A stretch of 17,536 nt of DNA from an uncultured Prevotella sp. (GTDB taxonomy: Bacteria > Bacteroidota > Bacteroidia > Bacteroidales > Bacteroidaceae): the NCBI GenBank assembly GCA_937901345.1, contig CALCHM010000132.1, positions 1 through 17,536 on the forward strand, written 5' to 3'. Below the pieces are notes generated by a model. That model did no database searches. It was not told the origin of the DNA and was given only the letters and a program-made list of their open reading frames with translations. Below are positions 1 through 8,226 of this stretch, piece by piece. Position numbers and translations under genes: made by a program. Positions within the stretch are counted from its first letter, which is position 1. Each line of letters starts with the position of its first letter.

Positions 1-51
1 GGGGGAGCCCAAGAGGGAGAGTTTTGCTGCGGTTGTTATCTGTCCTCTACC
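1..51. other. Left-edge intergenic fragment
   Basis: This is the sequence downstream of the parE stop codon, cut by the window edge. No gene is visible. It contains GTTATCTGTCCTCTAC, which resembles the TGTTATCTGTACTCT units found at 12173-12222 in the argC/argD spacer. Next to it is a CCGCA (minus strand), which also occurs in that spacer's loop. It may be the end of another copy of that intergenic repeat, but too little is visible to be sure. Confidence 0.3.
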
Positions 52-1995
52 CTACTCGTTCTCCGTCTTGTCCTCCTCGACCACCAGATTATCAATAATG
101 AAGTTCTGACGCTCCATGGTATTCTTACCCATGTAGTACGCAAGCAAATCCTCCACCTTGTCATCCTTGTGCAGTTCCACACGTTCAAGACGCATATCGG
201 GACCAATGAAATTGCGGAACTCATCGGGCGAAATCTCTCCCAGTCCCTTGAATCGTGTAATCTCGGGGTTGGGCGAGAGTTTCTCTATTGCAGCCACACG
301 CTCCTCGTCATTGTAACAGTATATGGTCTCAAAGTCACTTTTCTGCTCCTTGCGCTCCTCGGCCCCCTTCTTGCCGCGCGGTAATTTGCGCTTGTTGCGC
401 ACACGGAAGAGAGGAGTCTGCAGAATGTACACATGCCCTTTCTTTATGAGTTCGGGGAAGAACTGCAGGAAGAATGTTATCATGAGCAGACGGATGTGCA
501 TGCCGTCCACATCGGCGTCGGTAGCCACAATAACCTTGTTGTAACGCAGACCTTCAAGACCATCCTCTATGTTCAGCGCCGCCTGCAGCAGATTGAATTC
601 CTCATTCTGGTACACCACCGCACGGCTCAACCCGAAACTGTTGAGCGGCTTTCCACGCAGGCTGAACACAGCCTGAGTATTCGCGTCACGGCTCTTGGTT
701 ATTGAACCGCTGGCCGAATCTCCCTCGGTGATGAAGATACAACTCTCATCCATGCGGTCACCCTTCGGGTCATTATAGTGTATGCGGCAATCGCGCAGTT
801 TACGGTTATGCATGTTCACCTTCTTGGCCTTCTCACGCACCTGCTTGGTGAGACCTGCAAGTTCCTTGCGGTCTTTTTCCGAAGCAGTTATCTTGGAAAG
901 CATGACATCGCTTATCTCGGGGTTCTTGTGCAGGAAGTTGTCAAGTTCCTCCTTAATGAAGTCACTCACAAACTTCTTGACACTCATGCTTCCCGGGTCG
1001 GGCGCAATGGTCGTTGAACCGAGTTTTGTCTTTGTCTGACTCTCGAACACCGGTTCCTGGATGTTTATCGCTATTGCAGCCACAATACCGTTGCGAATGT
1101 CGCAATACTCGAAATTCTTTGCCGAGAAGAAGTCATGTATTGTCTGTGCCACAAGTTCCTTGAAAGCGCTCAAATGCGTACCGCCCTGTGTGGTATGCTG
1201 TCCGTTCACAAAAGAGTAATACTCCTCACCATACTGCTGCGCATGAGTAAAGGCAATCTCTATGTCGGTCCCTTTTAGGTGTATTATAGGATAGAGCGAA
1301 TCGGCAGTCATGTTATCGGTAAGCAGGTCTACCAAACCGTTGCGCGAGAGGATGCGCTTGCCGTTGAACATGATGGTGAGACCTGTGTTCAAGTAGGTAT
1401 AGTTGCGCAGCATCGTCTCTATGTATGCCGTGCGGAACGAGTAGCCCACAAACAATGTATTGTCGGGCTCGAAAAGGATACGTGTACCCGACTCTTCTGG
1501 CCCCGCATTGGTGGTGGTATCACTGATGAGATTGCCCTTCTCGAACACCACTGTGCGCACCTTACCATCGCGGTACGAACTGGCTTCGAAATGTGAACTC
1601 AGTGCATTTACCGCTTTCACACCCACACCGTTGAGACCCACGCTCTTCTTGAAAGCCTTGCTGTCGTACTTACCACCCGTATTGAGTACACTCACCGCCT
1701 CTACCAGTTTGCCCTGAGGAATTCCACGACCATAGTCGCGCACGCTTACGCGCTTGTGATCTACTACCTCAATCTCGATGCGCTTGCCGGCATTCATCTT
1801 AAACTCGTCTATGGAGTTGTCGATAATCTCCTTTAGCAATACATAGATACCATCATCGTTTTGCGTGCCATCGCCCAGCTTACCGATATACATACCGGGG
1901 CGCAGCCGCACATGTTCCATATCACTCAGGTGGCGTATGTTATCGTCGGTATACGCTACCTGCTCCTCGATGGGCATATTTAGTTCGTCGCTCAT
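52..1995 (-). CDS. parE: DNA topoisomerase IV subunit B (ParE)
   Basis: This is the ATPase subunit of the type IIA topoisomerase that, with ParC, decatenates replicated chromosomes. The 647-residue protein has the full GyrB/ParE layout. The GHKL ATPase comes first: catalytic Glu56 and Asn60 in EIIDN, DYGRGIP at 87-93, GLNGVGVKAVN at 120-130. The transducer follows, with its QTK loop at 320-322. The TOPRIM domain has EGDSASG at 424-430 and DADVDG at 493-498, and the C-terminus has RFKGLGEI at 581-588. I prefer ParE over GyrB because the N-terminal region (RPGMYIGKLGDGTQNDDGIYVLLKEIIDNSIDEF in outline) matches Bacteroidetes ParE and I recall it from that subgroup; the two are close paralogues. 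No parC lies inside the window; it could be adjacent on the left. The start at 1995 gives a normal N-terminus before the ATPase. Confidence 0.9.
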   Translation of the reverse strand: MSDELNMPIEEQVAYTDDNIRHLSDMEHVRLRPGMYIGKLGDGTQNDDGIYVLLKEIIDNSIDEFKMNAGKRIEIEVVDHKRVSVRDYGRGIPQGKLVEAVSVLNTGGKYDSKAFKKSVGLNGVGVKAVNALSSHFEASSYRDGKVRTVVFEKGNLISDTTTNAGPEESGTRILFEPDNTLFVGYSFRTAYIETMLRNYTYLNTGLTIMFNGKRILSRNGLVDLLTDNMTADSLYPIIHLKGTDIEIAFTHAQQYGEEYYSFVNGQHTTQGGTHLSAFKELVAQTIHDFFSAKNFEYCDIRNGIVAAIAINIQEPVFESQTKTKLGSTTIAPDPGSMSVKKFVSDFIKEELDNFLHKNPEISDVMLSKITASEKDRKELAGLTKQVREKAKKVNMHNRKLRDCRIHYNDPKGDRMDESCIFITEGDSASGSITKSRDANTQAVFSLRGKPLNSFGLSRAVVYQNEEFNLLQAALNIEDGLEGLRYNKVIVATDADVDGMHIRLLMITFFLQFFPELIKKGHVYILQTPLFRVRNKRKLPRGKKGAEERKEQKSDFETIYCYNDEERVAAIEKLSPNPEITRFKGLGEISPDEFRNFIGPDMRLERVELHKDDKVEDLLAYYMGKNTMERQNFIIDNLVVEEDKTENE

Positions 1996-2015
1996 AGTGT
2001 TTCAGAATTATCGCG

Positions 2016-2023
2016 TAAAGGTA
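2016..2023 (-). promoter_or_regulatory. Possible -7 box for parE
   Basis: TACCTTTA on the minus strand, about 20 bp upstream of the parE start, is one base off the Bacteroidetes TAnnTTTG box. I could not find a convincing -33 TTTG at the right distance, so this is weak. Confidence 0.3.
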
Positions 2024-2085
2024 CGACATTTTTGTGAGATATCACGAGCTATCAGCCGAAAACTATATCAAATCCATGAAGTTAT

Positions 2086-2124
2086 AAAAAAAGCAAGGGT
2101 CGCATGCGGTTGCATACGACCCTT
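2086..2124 (-). terminator. Intrinsic terminator of the POT transporter gene
   Basis: The minus strand reads a 13-bp stem with one mismatch (AAGGGTCGTATGC pairing with GCATGCGACCCTT), a four-base loop, and a run of seven T residues shortly after. It lies about 20 bp past the stop codon at 2145 and upstream of parE, so parE should be transcribed independently. Confidence 0.88.
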
Positions 2125-2144
2125 CTGTAAAAGAAAGTTGCACA

Positions 2145-3695
2145 TTACTTCGCTACAGCCTCAAGGCGCTTGAGGATAGAGAAGATAAATGCAGCTGAAA
2201 CGAGGCAGATACCGATAAGTACGCCCCAGATAATAGCGAGGTTCATACCCCACATGAGGCCAGGCACCATGATGAGGAAGTTACCGATAGCAGTAGCCAC
2301 GAACCATCCACCCATCATCATACCCTTGTACTTGGGAGGTGCTACCTTAGACACGAATGAGATACCGATGGGCGAAAGCAACAGCTCAGCGATAGTCAAC
2401 ACGAAGTAGGTGCTGATGAGCCAGTTGGGCGATACCAATGTAGCGGTACCGGCTTCTACGGCAGCGAGCTGTTCGGCTGCAGGGGGAAGATTGCGTGAAG
2501 CAATCAAAAGCACCACGAATGCCATAGCAGCCACAAGCATACCGAGACCAATCTTCATGGGCGATGAGGGCTCCTTGCCCTTCTTAGCCAAAGCACCGAA
2601 GATGATACCGATAATCGGAGTCAATGCTACTACGAAGCAGGGGTTGAACTGCTGGAAGATGGGAGCTTCAACAAGAACAGAACCTGTGATATTCATAGCT
2701 CTGTAAGTCAACAAACCACCTGTTGCTACAGTGAGCACACCTGCAATTGTCTTGCCCTTTGCGGTCTTAGACTGGAAGATGTTGAGGATACCATAAACCA
2801 TCAATACACAGAGGATGAGGTTCCAGAAACTTCTAAATTCAGTAAAGCTCAATGAACTGCTCAAGAAGAGACTCATGAAACCCGTTTCTGAAGTGGCTGT
2901 ATATTCACGAGCAAACTGGTTCATCGTAATACCATTCTGGTGGAATGCCATCCAGAAGAAAATCACCACAGCAAACACCAAGCAAAGGCAAATGATGCGT
3001 TCCTTTGTCTGTGCAGGAGTCAAATTTTCTTCTACTACTTCAGCACCCTTAACAGCAACCTTCGCACGGTCTGCGTGAATAAACGTTTTGCGGAATGCGT
3101 AGTAAATAACGATGGAGAGAATCAATGATACGCAAGCTACTGCAAATGCAAAGTGGTAAGAGTCTGCCTTGCTAACATTGTAAACCTCACGTGTCCAAGC
3201 CATGATAGAAAGGGCTACTGCTGCAGCAAACATAGAACCAAGGTTGATGGCCATGTAGAAAATGCTGAAACCTTCGTCGCGCTTTGCTGAATACTTGGGG
3301 TCATCATAAAGATTACCTACCAATACCTGCAAGTTACCCTTAAACAAACCTGTACCCACGCACACAAGCAACAAAGCGAGTGCCATTACACCGAGTGCCA
3401 CAGTTCCTGCGCCCAACGGCAAAGCCAACAGGAGGTAACCCATGAACATGACGAAAATACCGATGGTCACCATCTTGCCGAAGCCGAACTTATCAGCTAA
3501 CATACCACCAAAGAGAGGCACGAAGTAAACGACTCCCAAGAAAATCGCTTGAATTGTACTTGAGGTTCCCATTGTGAAACCGAAATTGTCCTGCAAAAAG
3601 AACAGGAACACCGCCAACATGGTGTAGTAACCAAAACGCTCACCAGTGTTGGAAAGAGCTAACGCCCAAAGGCCTTTAGGATGTCCTTCAAACAT
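2145..3695 (-). CDS. POT/PTR2-family peptide MFS transporter
   Basis: This inner-membrane protein of 516 residues with about 12-14 hydrophobic segments belongs to the proton-coupled oligopeptide transporter family (MFS), which imports di- and tripeptides. Supporting motifs are GERFGYYTML at 18-27 in helix 1, the PTR2-type GTGLFKGNL at 114-122, and FYMAINLGS at 146-154. The late SPIGISFVSKVAPPKYKGMMMG at 441-462 matches the conserved helix-10/11 loop. The usual ExxERFxYY motif reads NTGER here, so the first glutamate (position 16) is Asn. I believe this is common in a Bacteroidetes subgroup, but it bears on proton coupling. The gene is downstream of uvrA on the same strand with 115 bp between. 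Substrate cannot be told from sequence. Confidence 0.87.
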   Translation of the reverse strand: MFEGHPKGLWALALSNTGERFGYYTMLAVFLFFLQDNFGFTMGTSSTIQAIFLGVVYFVPLFGGMLADKFGFGKMVTIGIFVMFMGYLLLALPLGAGTVALGVMALALLLVCVGTGLFKGNLQVLVGNLYDDPKYSAKRDEGFSIFYMAINLGSMFAAAVALSIMAWTREVYNVSKADSYHFAFAVACVSLILSIVIYYAFRKTFIHADRAKVAVKGAEVVEENLTPAQTKERIICLCLVFAVVIFFWMAFHQNGITMNQFAREYTATSETGFMSLFLSSSLSFTEFRSFWNLILCVLMVYGILNIFQSKTAKGKTIAGVLTVATGGLLTYRAMNITGSVLVEAPIFQQFNPCFVVALTPIIGIIFGALAKKGKEPSSPMKIGLGMLVAAMAFVVLLIASRNLPPAAEQLAAVEAGTATLVSPNWLISTYFVLTIAELLLSPIGISFVSKVAPPKYKGMMMGGWFVATAIGNFLIMVPGLMWGMNLAIIWGVLIGICLVSAAFIFSILKRLEAVAK

Positions 3696-3734
3696 AAAAA
3701 ATTAAGAGTTAAAGTGTTATTAAATAAAGAAAAT

Positions 3735-3804
3735 ATTTTCAGAGGTTATAGGGTTGAGAAATCATGAGGTTATAAAGTCATGAGGTTGTGAGGTTATAAG
3801 GTTG
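3735..3804. repeat. Short direct repeats of the AGGTTATA type
   Basis: Between the POT gene and the uvrA stop codon, the unit (T)GAGGTTATA or GAGGTTGT recurs four times (about 3742, 3765, 3781, 3788) with variable short spacers. The decamer AGGTTATAAG at 3791-3800 is found again at 11040-11049 in the argG/argC spacer. There is no coding potential and no clear hairpin. Confidence 0.55.
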
Positions 3805-3810
3805 ATTGCA

Positions 3811-6645
3811 TTACTGCTTGTAGCGCTCCAACGCCTGCTTCAAGAACTGGGCAGTGTAGCCTACGCCCTTCTTCACTACTTCTTCGGGGGTGCCACTGGC
3901 GATGAGTTGACCGCCTCCGCGCCCGCCTTCAGGACCCATGTCTATGATGTAGTCGGCAGCGCGGATGACGTCGAGGTTGTGCTCAATGACGATGACCGTA
4001 TTGCCTTTTTCAACCAATCGATTGAGTACGCCGAGTAACACGCGGATATCTTCGAAGTGAAGTCCCGTAGTGGGTTCGTCAAGAATGTATATCGTTTGCC
4101 CCGTGTCGCGCTTGGAGAGTTCCGTAGCGAGTTTCACACGCTGACTTTCGCCACCCGAGAGTGTGGTTGAGGCTTGTCCGAGTTTGATATACCCAAGTCC
4201 GACGTCCTGCAAGGTTTTAATCTTGTGCAGAATGTGGGGGACATTTTCAAAGAACTCAACCGCTTGGTTGATGGTCATATCCAAGACGTCGCTAATGCTC
4301 TTTCCCTTGAAGCGCACTTCAAGTGTCTCACGATTGTAGCGCTTGCCGTGACATTCTTCACAGGGTACATAAACATCGGGCAAGAAATTCATTTCAATGG
4401 TCTTGAACCCGTTGCCCTTACACGTTTCACAGCGTCCGCCCTTCACGTTAAAGGAGAAGCGACCGGGTTTGTAGGCGCGCATCTTGGCCTCGGGGAGTTC
4501 CACGAACAAGGTGCGGATGTCAGAGAATACGCCCGTGTAGGTGGCGGGATTCGAACGCGGTGTGCGACCAATAGGACTTTGGTCTACGGCAACCACTTTG
4601 TCAATCAGTTCTAACCCTTCGATGCTGTCATACGCCAAAGGTTCGCGTAAGGATCGGTAGAAATGTTGCGAGAGTATGGGTTGAAGTGTGTCGTTAATGA
4701 GTGTGGATTTTCCAGAACCCGAAACGCCCGTCACACAAAGTAATGTACCCAAGGGGAAGTCAACGTCAACGCCCTTCAAGTTATTACCTTGACAACCTTT
4801 AAGACTCAAGAATTTTCCGTTTCCAGGTCGGCGCACTTTGGGAACTTCTATAGCGAGTTCTCCATTCAAGTAACCCGCCGTCAGGGTATGCGTGCGGAGC
4901 ATTTCTTCGGGCGTACCTTGAAATACTACTTCTCCGCCCAAGCGTCCTGCTCGAGGTCCCATGTCGATGACGTAATCCGACGCGCGCATCATGTCTTCGT
5001 CATGTTCTACAACTACCACCGTGTTGCCCGTGTCACGCAAACTTTTCAGTGAGTCAATCAAGCGCACATTGTCGCGCTGATGCAATCCGATGGAAGGTTC
5101 GTCTAGAATGTAGAGCACGTTGACGAGTTGCGAACCAATCTGAGTAGCGAGGCGAATGCGCTGACTTTCGCCGCCCGACAAGGTCATCGTGGAGCGCGAT
5201 AGGGAAAGGTAATTCAACCCCACATCAAGCAGAAACTTCAATCGCGTACGCAGTTCCTTCAAAATTTCCGTGGCAATGGCTCTGCTCTTGGTGTCGAGTT
5301 GCTCTTCTACACCTTCTAGGAATTCATACAACTCCTGAATGTCCATCGAAGCGAGTTCGTAGATGTTCTTTCCAGCAAAGCGATACGAAAGTGCTTCAGC
5401 GTTGAGGCGTGCTCCGTGACATTGTGGACACGTTGCCGTAGTCGAGAACTGGTCTGCCCACTTCTGCGCCGCCGCCGTCATTTCACTGTCCGCCATCTGC
5501 TGGATGTATTTCACGAGTCCGTTAAACTCCACGTAGTAATCGTCACTCGTCTTCGCAATACTTGCAGGGATGCGCAAGCGGTCGGGACTGCCGTTCAGAA
5601 TTTCGTCTATAGCCTCCTCGGGCAACTCCTCAACGGGAGTCGTTAAGGTTGCGCCATGCTTAATCAGCACTGCTTCAACCTCCCAGAAGATGAGGGCATT
5701 TCGATATTTTCCTAAAGGTGCCAACGCTCCCTCACGGATGGATTGAGAAGGGTTGGGGCACACCTTTTCAAAGTCAATGACGTTGACAAAACCAAGTCCG
5801 TTACACTTCGGGCAGGCACCGCTCGTAGAGTTAAAAGAGAAGTTGTGAGGTGCGGGTTCACGATAGGCCAACCCCGTTGTGGGGCACATCAGCTGTTTGC
5901 TTAAGTAGCGCGCACGTCCCGCTTCATCACTCATGTCAAGTATCATTATCAGTCCATCTCCCTGTTCGAGGGTGTGATGGACGCTTTTCTTCAGGCGTTC
6001 TTCGTCTTTTTCGCGCACAAGGAGGCGATCAACTACAACCTCTACGTCATGATTCTTATAGCGGTCAAGTTTCATGCCCTGAACTACTTCACGCAGTTCG
6101 CCATCTACGCGAACGTGAAGAAACCCTTTCTTGCGGATGCTTTCAAACAACTCCTTGTAATGCCCCTTACGGTTGCGTACGAGGGGGGCGAGCAAGTAGA
6201 TTTTGCGCTCTGCATATTCGTCGAGGATAAGACGGAGAATGCGCTCTTCGGTGTACTTCACCATGCGTTCGCCCGTCAGATAGGAGTATGCCTCACCAGC
6301 ACGGGCAAAGAGCAGACGGAGAAAGTCATAGATTTCGGTCACGGTGCCCACCGTAGAGCGAGGATTTTTGTTCGTCGTCTTCTGCTCGATGCTAATCACC
6401 GGACTTAATCCCGTGATTTTATCTACATCGGGTCGCTCCAGGTTATCTAAGAAGTTGCGCGCATAAGCCGAGAAGGTTTCAATATACCGACGCTGCCCTT
6501 CAGCATAGAGGGTGTCGAATGCCAACGAACTCTTACCGCTACCACTTAGACCAGTGATAACGGTAAGACTATTGCGCGGAATTTCTACATCTACGTTTTT
6601 TAAGTTATGTACCCGCGCGCCATAGATATTTATCTTATCCTTCAT
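3811..6645 (-). CDS. uvrA: Excinuclease ABC subunit A (UvrA)
   Basis: This is the damage-recognition ATPase of nucleotide excision repair, which dimerises and loads UvrB on lesions. The 944-residue length is normal. It has two ABC ATPase modules. The first has Walker A GLSGSGKSS at 32-40, signature LSGGESQ at 489-495 and Walker B LYILDEPS at 511-518. The second has Walker A GVSGSGKST at 640-648, signature LSGGESQ at 829-835 and Walker B IYILDEPTTG at 852-861. The C-terminal zinc module is complete (Cys739, Cys742, Cys762, Cys765). The first zinc module is not: it reads C254-P-T-T257, then C278 and C281, so one cysteine is Thr. It is single-gene or first in a unit with the POT gene; a -7 box lies 24 bp upstream. 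Confidence 0.97.
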   Translation of the reverse strand: MKDKINIYGARVHNLKNVDVEIPRNSLTVITGLSGSGKSSLAFDTLYAEGQRRYIETFSAYARNFLDNLERPDVDKITGLSPVISIEQKTTNKNPRSTVGTVTEIYDFLRLLFARAGEAYSYLTGERMVKYTEERILRLILDEYAERKIYLLAPLVRNRKGHYKELFESIRKKGFLHVRVDGELREVVQGMKLDRYKNHDVEVVVDRLLVREKDEERLKKSVHHTLEQGDGLIMILDMSDEAGRARYLSKQLMCPTTGLAYREPAPHNFSFNSTSGACPKCNGLGFVNVIDFEKVCPNPSQSIREGALAPLGKYRNALIFWEVEAVLIKHGATLTTPVEELPEEAIDEILNGSPDRLRIPASIAKTSDDYYVEFNGLVKYIQQMADSEMTAAAQKWADQFSTTATCPQCHGARLNAEALSYRFAGKNIYELASMDIQELYEFLEGVEEQLDTKSRAIATEILKELRTRLKFLLDVGLNYLSLSRSTMTLSGGESQRIRLATQIGSQLVNVLYILDEPSIGLHQRDNVRLIDSLKSLRDTGNTVVVVEHDEDMMRASDYVIDMGPRAGRLGGEVVFQGTPEEMLRTHTLTAGYLNGELAIEVPKVRRPGNGKFLSLKGCQGNNLKGVDVDFPLGTLLCVTGVSGSGKSTLINDTLQPILSQHFYRSLREPLAYDSIEGLELIDKVVAVDQSPIGRTPRSNPATYTGVFSDIRTLFVELPEAKMRAYKPGRFSFNVKGGRCETCKGNGFKTIEMNFLPDVYVPCEECHGKRYNRETLEVRFKGKSISDVLDMTINQAVEFFENVPHILHKIKTLQDVGLGYIKLGQASTTLSGGESQRVKLATELSKRDTGQTIYILDEPTTGLHFEDIRVLLGVLNRLVEKGNTVIVIEHNLDVIRAADYIIDMGPEGGRGGGQLIASGTPEEVVKKGVGYTAQFLKQALERYKQ

Positions 6646-6668
6646 CTACAAGTTGACATTTTGAACCG

Positions 6669-6676
6669 CAAAGGTA
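6669..6676 (-). promoter_or_regulatory. -7 box for uvrA
   Basis: TACCTTTG on the minus strand is a perfect match to the Bacteroidetes primary-sigma box TAnnTTTG, 23 bp before the uvrA ATG. Only a poor -33 candidate (TTTC near 6695-6698) is present about 19 bp further up. Confidence 0.6.
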
Positions 6677-6709
6677 GCATTTTTTATTCAATTAGAAAGG
6701 TGGAGAGGT

Positions 6710-6794
6710 GAAGAAAGGAGAGAAAGGTAAGGAGATTTATCCGATAGGCATTTGTGTGCCAATTTGTTCTCCTTTACTTTCTCTCCTTTGCTCC
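6710..6794. repeat. Long imperfect inverted repeat between barrel gene and uvrA
   Basis: The purine-rich left arm (GGAGAGAAAGGTAAGGAGA from 6717) pairs with the right arm (TCTCCTTTACTTTCTCTCC, up to about 6786). The pairing extends outward to about 26 bp with around four mismatches, and the loop is about 32 bases. The loop holds its own small dyad (GGCATTTGTGTGCC). There is no T-run, so it is not a classic terminator, though it lies just past the stop codon of the barrel gene. Confidence 0.7.
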
Positions 6795-6798
6795 TACG

Positions 6799-7464
6799 TT
6801 ACTTCCTGAACATGTAACTAAAACTCAGCAGGGCAGAAACATTGTGTCTGTTGCCTTCCATCTTTGTGAAGGCGTAATTTAAATCCACTCCTGCGGTCAC
6901 TCCATTGCGAAATTGATAACCCGCTCCCAATTGCACTCCCGCTTCAAAACGCTTGCTTTCGCCATCCTTGAAGGGGTCGAAGTCGTAATAGAAACGTTCG
7001 GCTCCTTGTTGGTCGGTGTCGCCTTTAATTTTAGTTTTACCTGAAATGCCGTAGGCCAGATAGGGACCAGCAGAGAACACGATATACTGACGCTCTTGTG
7101 TGCGCAAATAATAATTCAAGAGCAGGGGCACTTCCAGGTGATACGTCACCGTTGACGTATTCTTTACGCCCAAGAGAGGTGCTCCTGTTTCGGGGTGGGT
7201 CATGATGTTGCCTTCGTTGTCCTTTTTATAGACAGTTTCATCTGGATTTTCCCATCCTTTTATGGCAAAAATGAGCGCAGGAGAGAAGGTCCAGTGTTGG
7301 TCAAACTCCACTTCGTAACCCGCTCCCAATCGCCATGCTGGCACAGCGCTGGAGTGCTTGTTGAGTTTCGCCAAACCGCCGCCCACTTTGAGTTGTAGGT
7401 GTTGTGCATGGAGAAGAAGGGGGATACCTACGAACAGCATTAAAATGATACGTTTCATAGTCAT
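6799..7464 (-). CDS. Outer-membrane beta-barrel protein (PorT-like)
   Basis: This predicted small outer-membrane protein has 221 residues. Residues 1-20 form a signal peptide (basic KR, hydrophobic core, H-A then Gln21). The rest is alternating hydrophobic/aromatic strands typical of eight-stranded barrels. Examples are WRLGAGYEVEFDQHWTFSPA, YHLEVPLLLNYYLR, YIVFSAGPYLAYGISG, and the closing ALLSFSYMFRK with an aromatic near the C-terminus. The LEVPLLLNYYL pattern is characteristic of the Bacteroidetes PorT/OMP_b-brl_2 group. Translation may start at Met1 or Met3. It begins 15 bp after the ung stop, so it is probably translated from the ung transcript. No specific function can be assigned. Confidence 0.82.
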   Translation of the reverse strand: MTMKRIILMLFVGIPLLLHAQHLQLKVGGGLAKLNKHSSAVPAWRLGAGYEVEFDQHWTFSPALIFAIKGWENPDETVYKKDNEGNIMTHPETGAPLLGVKNTSTVTYHLEVPLLLNYYLRTQERQYIVFSAGPYLAYGISGKTKIKGDTDQQGAERFYYDFDPFKDGESKRFEAGVQLGAGYQFRNGVTAGVDLNYAFTKMEGNRHNVSALLSFSYMFRK

Positions 7465-7479
7465 AACAATAAGTTGTGG

Positions 7480-8142
7480 TTAAAACACGATTTCGCTCTT
7501 TCCCCACTTGCGTAAGTAATCGTTGGTGAGCGAAAAATGATGGTTCCCGAAGAATCCGCGATAGGCAGATAGGGGAGAAGGATGGGCAGATTGGAGCACC
7601 AAGTGGCGCGAACGATCGATGAAAGCGCCCTTTTTCTGGGCAAAACTTCCCCAAAGTATGAAGACAAGATGATCCTTTTCTTCAGCGAGATGGCGGATGA
7701 CGGCGTCGGTAAATTGCTCCCATCCTTTGCCTTGGTGTGACCCTGCTTGATGAGCACGAACGGTTAAGGTGGCATTGAGCAACAATACGCCTTGCTCAGC
7801 CCAGCGCTTTAAACTTCCAGACGTGGGGACGGGAGTGCCCAAATCTGCTTTCACTTCCTGAAAAATATTTCGCAATGAGGGCGGATGTGCCACGCCATCT
7901 GCCACGGAGAAGCAAAGCCCTTCCGCTTGACCGGGTTCGTGATAAGGATCTTGGCCTATGATTACGACTTTTACGTTATCAAAGGGGCAGAGGTCGAAGG
8001 CTTTAAAGATGTCACGCCCTGGCGGATAACAGGTGCTCGAAGCATATTCCGTGCGCACGAAATCCACAAGGTTTGAAAAGTATGGGGCAGCAAACTCAGA
8101 TTGTAAGCGCGTTGCCCAAGAGGGTTCGATATTCACTTGCAT
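7480..8142 (-). CDS. ung: Uracil-DNA glycosylase (family 1)
   Basis: This enzyme removes uracil from DNA to start base-excision repair. The 220-residue protein has all family-1 motifs: water-activating Asp65 in GQDPYH (63-68), Asn123 in LLNATLTV for uracil recognition, His187 in HPSPLSA (187-193), and YPPGRDIFKAF at 39-49. The reading frame stays open upstream to 8352, but I place the start at 8142. The family begins just before IEPSW, the upstream codons are a 42-bp DNA repeat, and a promoter box sits 4 bp before this ATG. The barrel gene follows by 15 bp. The mRNA may be nearly leaderless. Confidence 0.95.
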   Translation of the reverse strand: MQVNIEPSWATRLQSEFAAPYFSNLVDFVRTEYASSTCYPPGRDIFKAFDLCPFDNVKVVIIGQDPYHEPGQAEGLCFSVADGVAHPPSLRNIFQEVKADLGTPVPTSGSLKRWAEQGVLLLNATLTVRAHQAGSHQGKGWEQFTDAVIRHLAEEKDHLVFILWGSFAQKKGAFIDRSRHLVLQSAHPSPLSAYRGFFGNHHFSLTNDYLRKWGKSEIVF

Positions 8143-8146
8143 GTTG

Positions 8147-8175
8147 CAAAGGTAAGCATTTCGGAGAAAATCAAA
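8147..8175 (-). promoter_or_regulatory. Promoter of ung, very close to the start codon
   Basis: On the minus strand, TTTG (8172-8175) is followed by 17 bp and then TACCTTTG (8147-8154), a perfect TAnnTTTG box. Only four bases separate the box from the ATG at 8142, so transcription should start at or within a few bases of the start codon. The spacing is slightly shorter than the usual ~19 bp. Confidence 0.6.
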
Positions 8176-8226
8176 CTCCTTAGCCGATACATTATAAAAA
8201 TTCCACTTCGGAACAAACTCCTCATG

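Noticed and set aside
52..1995. Annotation as GyrB
   Set aside because: The N-terminal region fits Bacteroidetes ParE better as far as I can judge; the subunits are close, so this is not beyond doubt.
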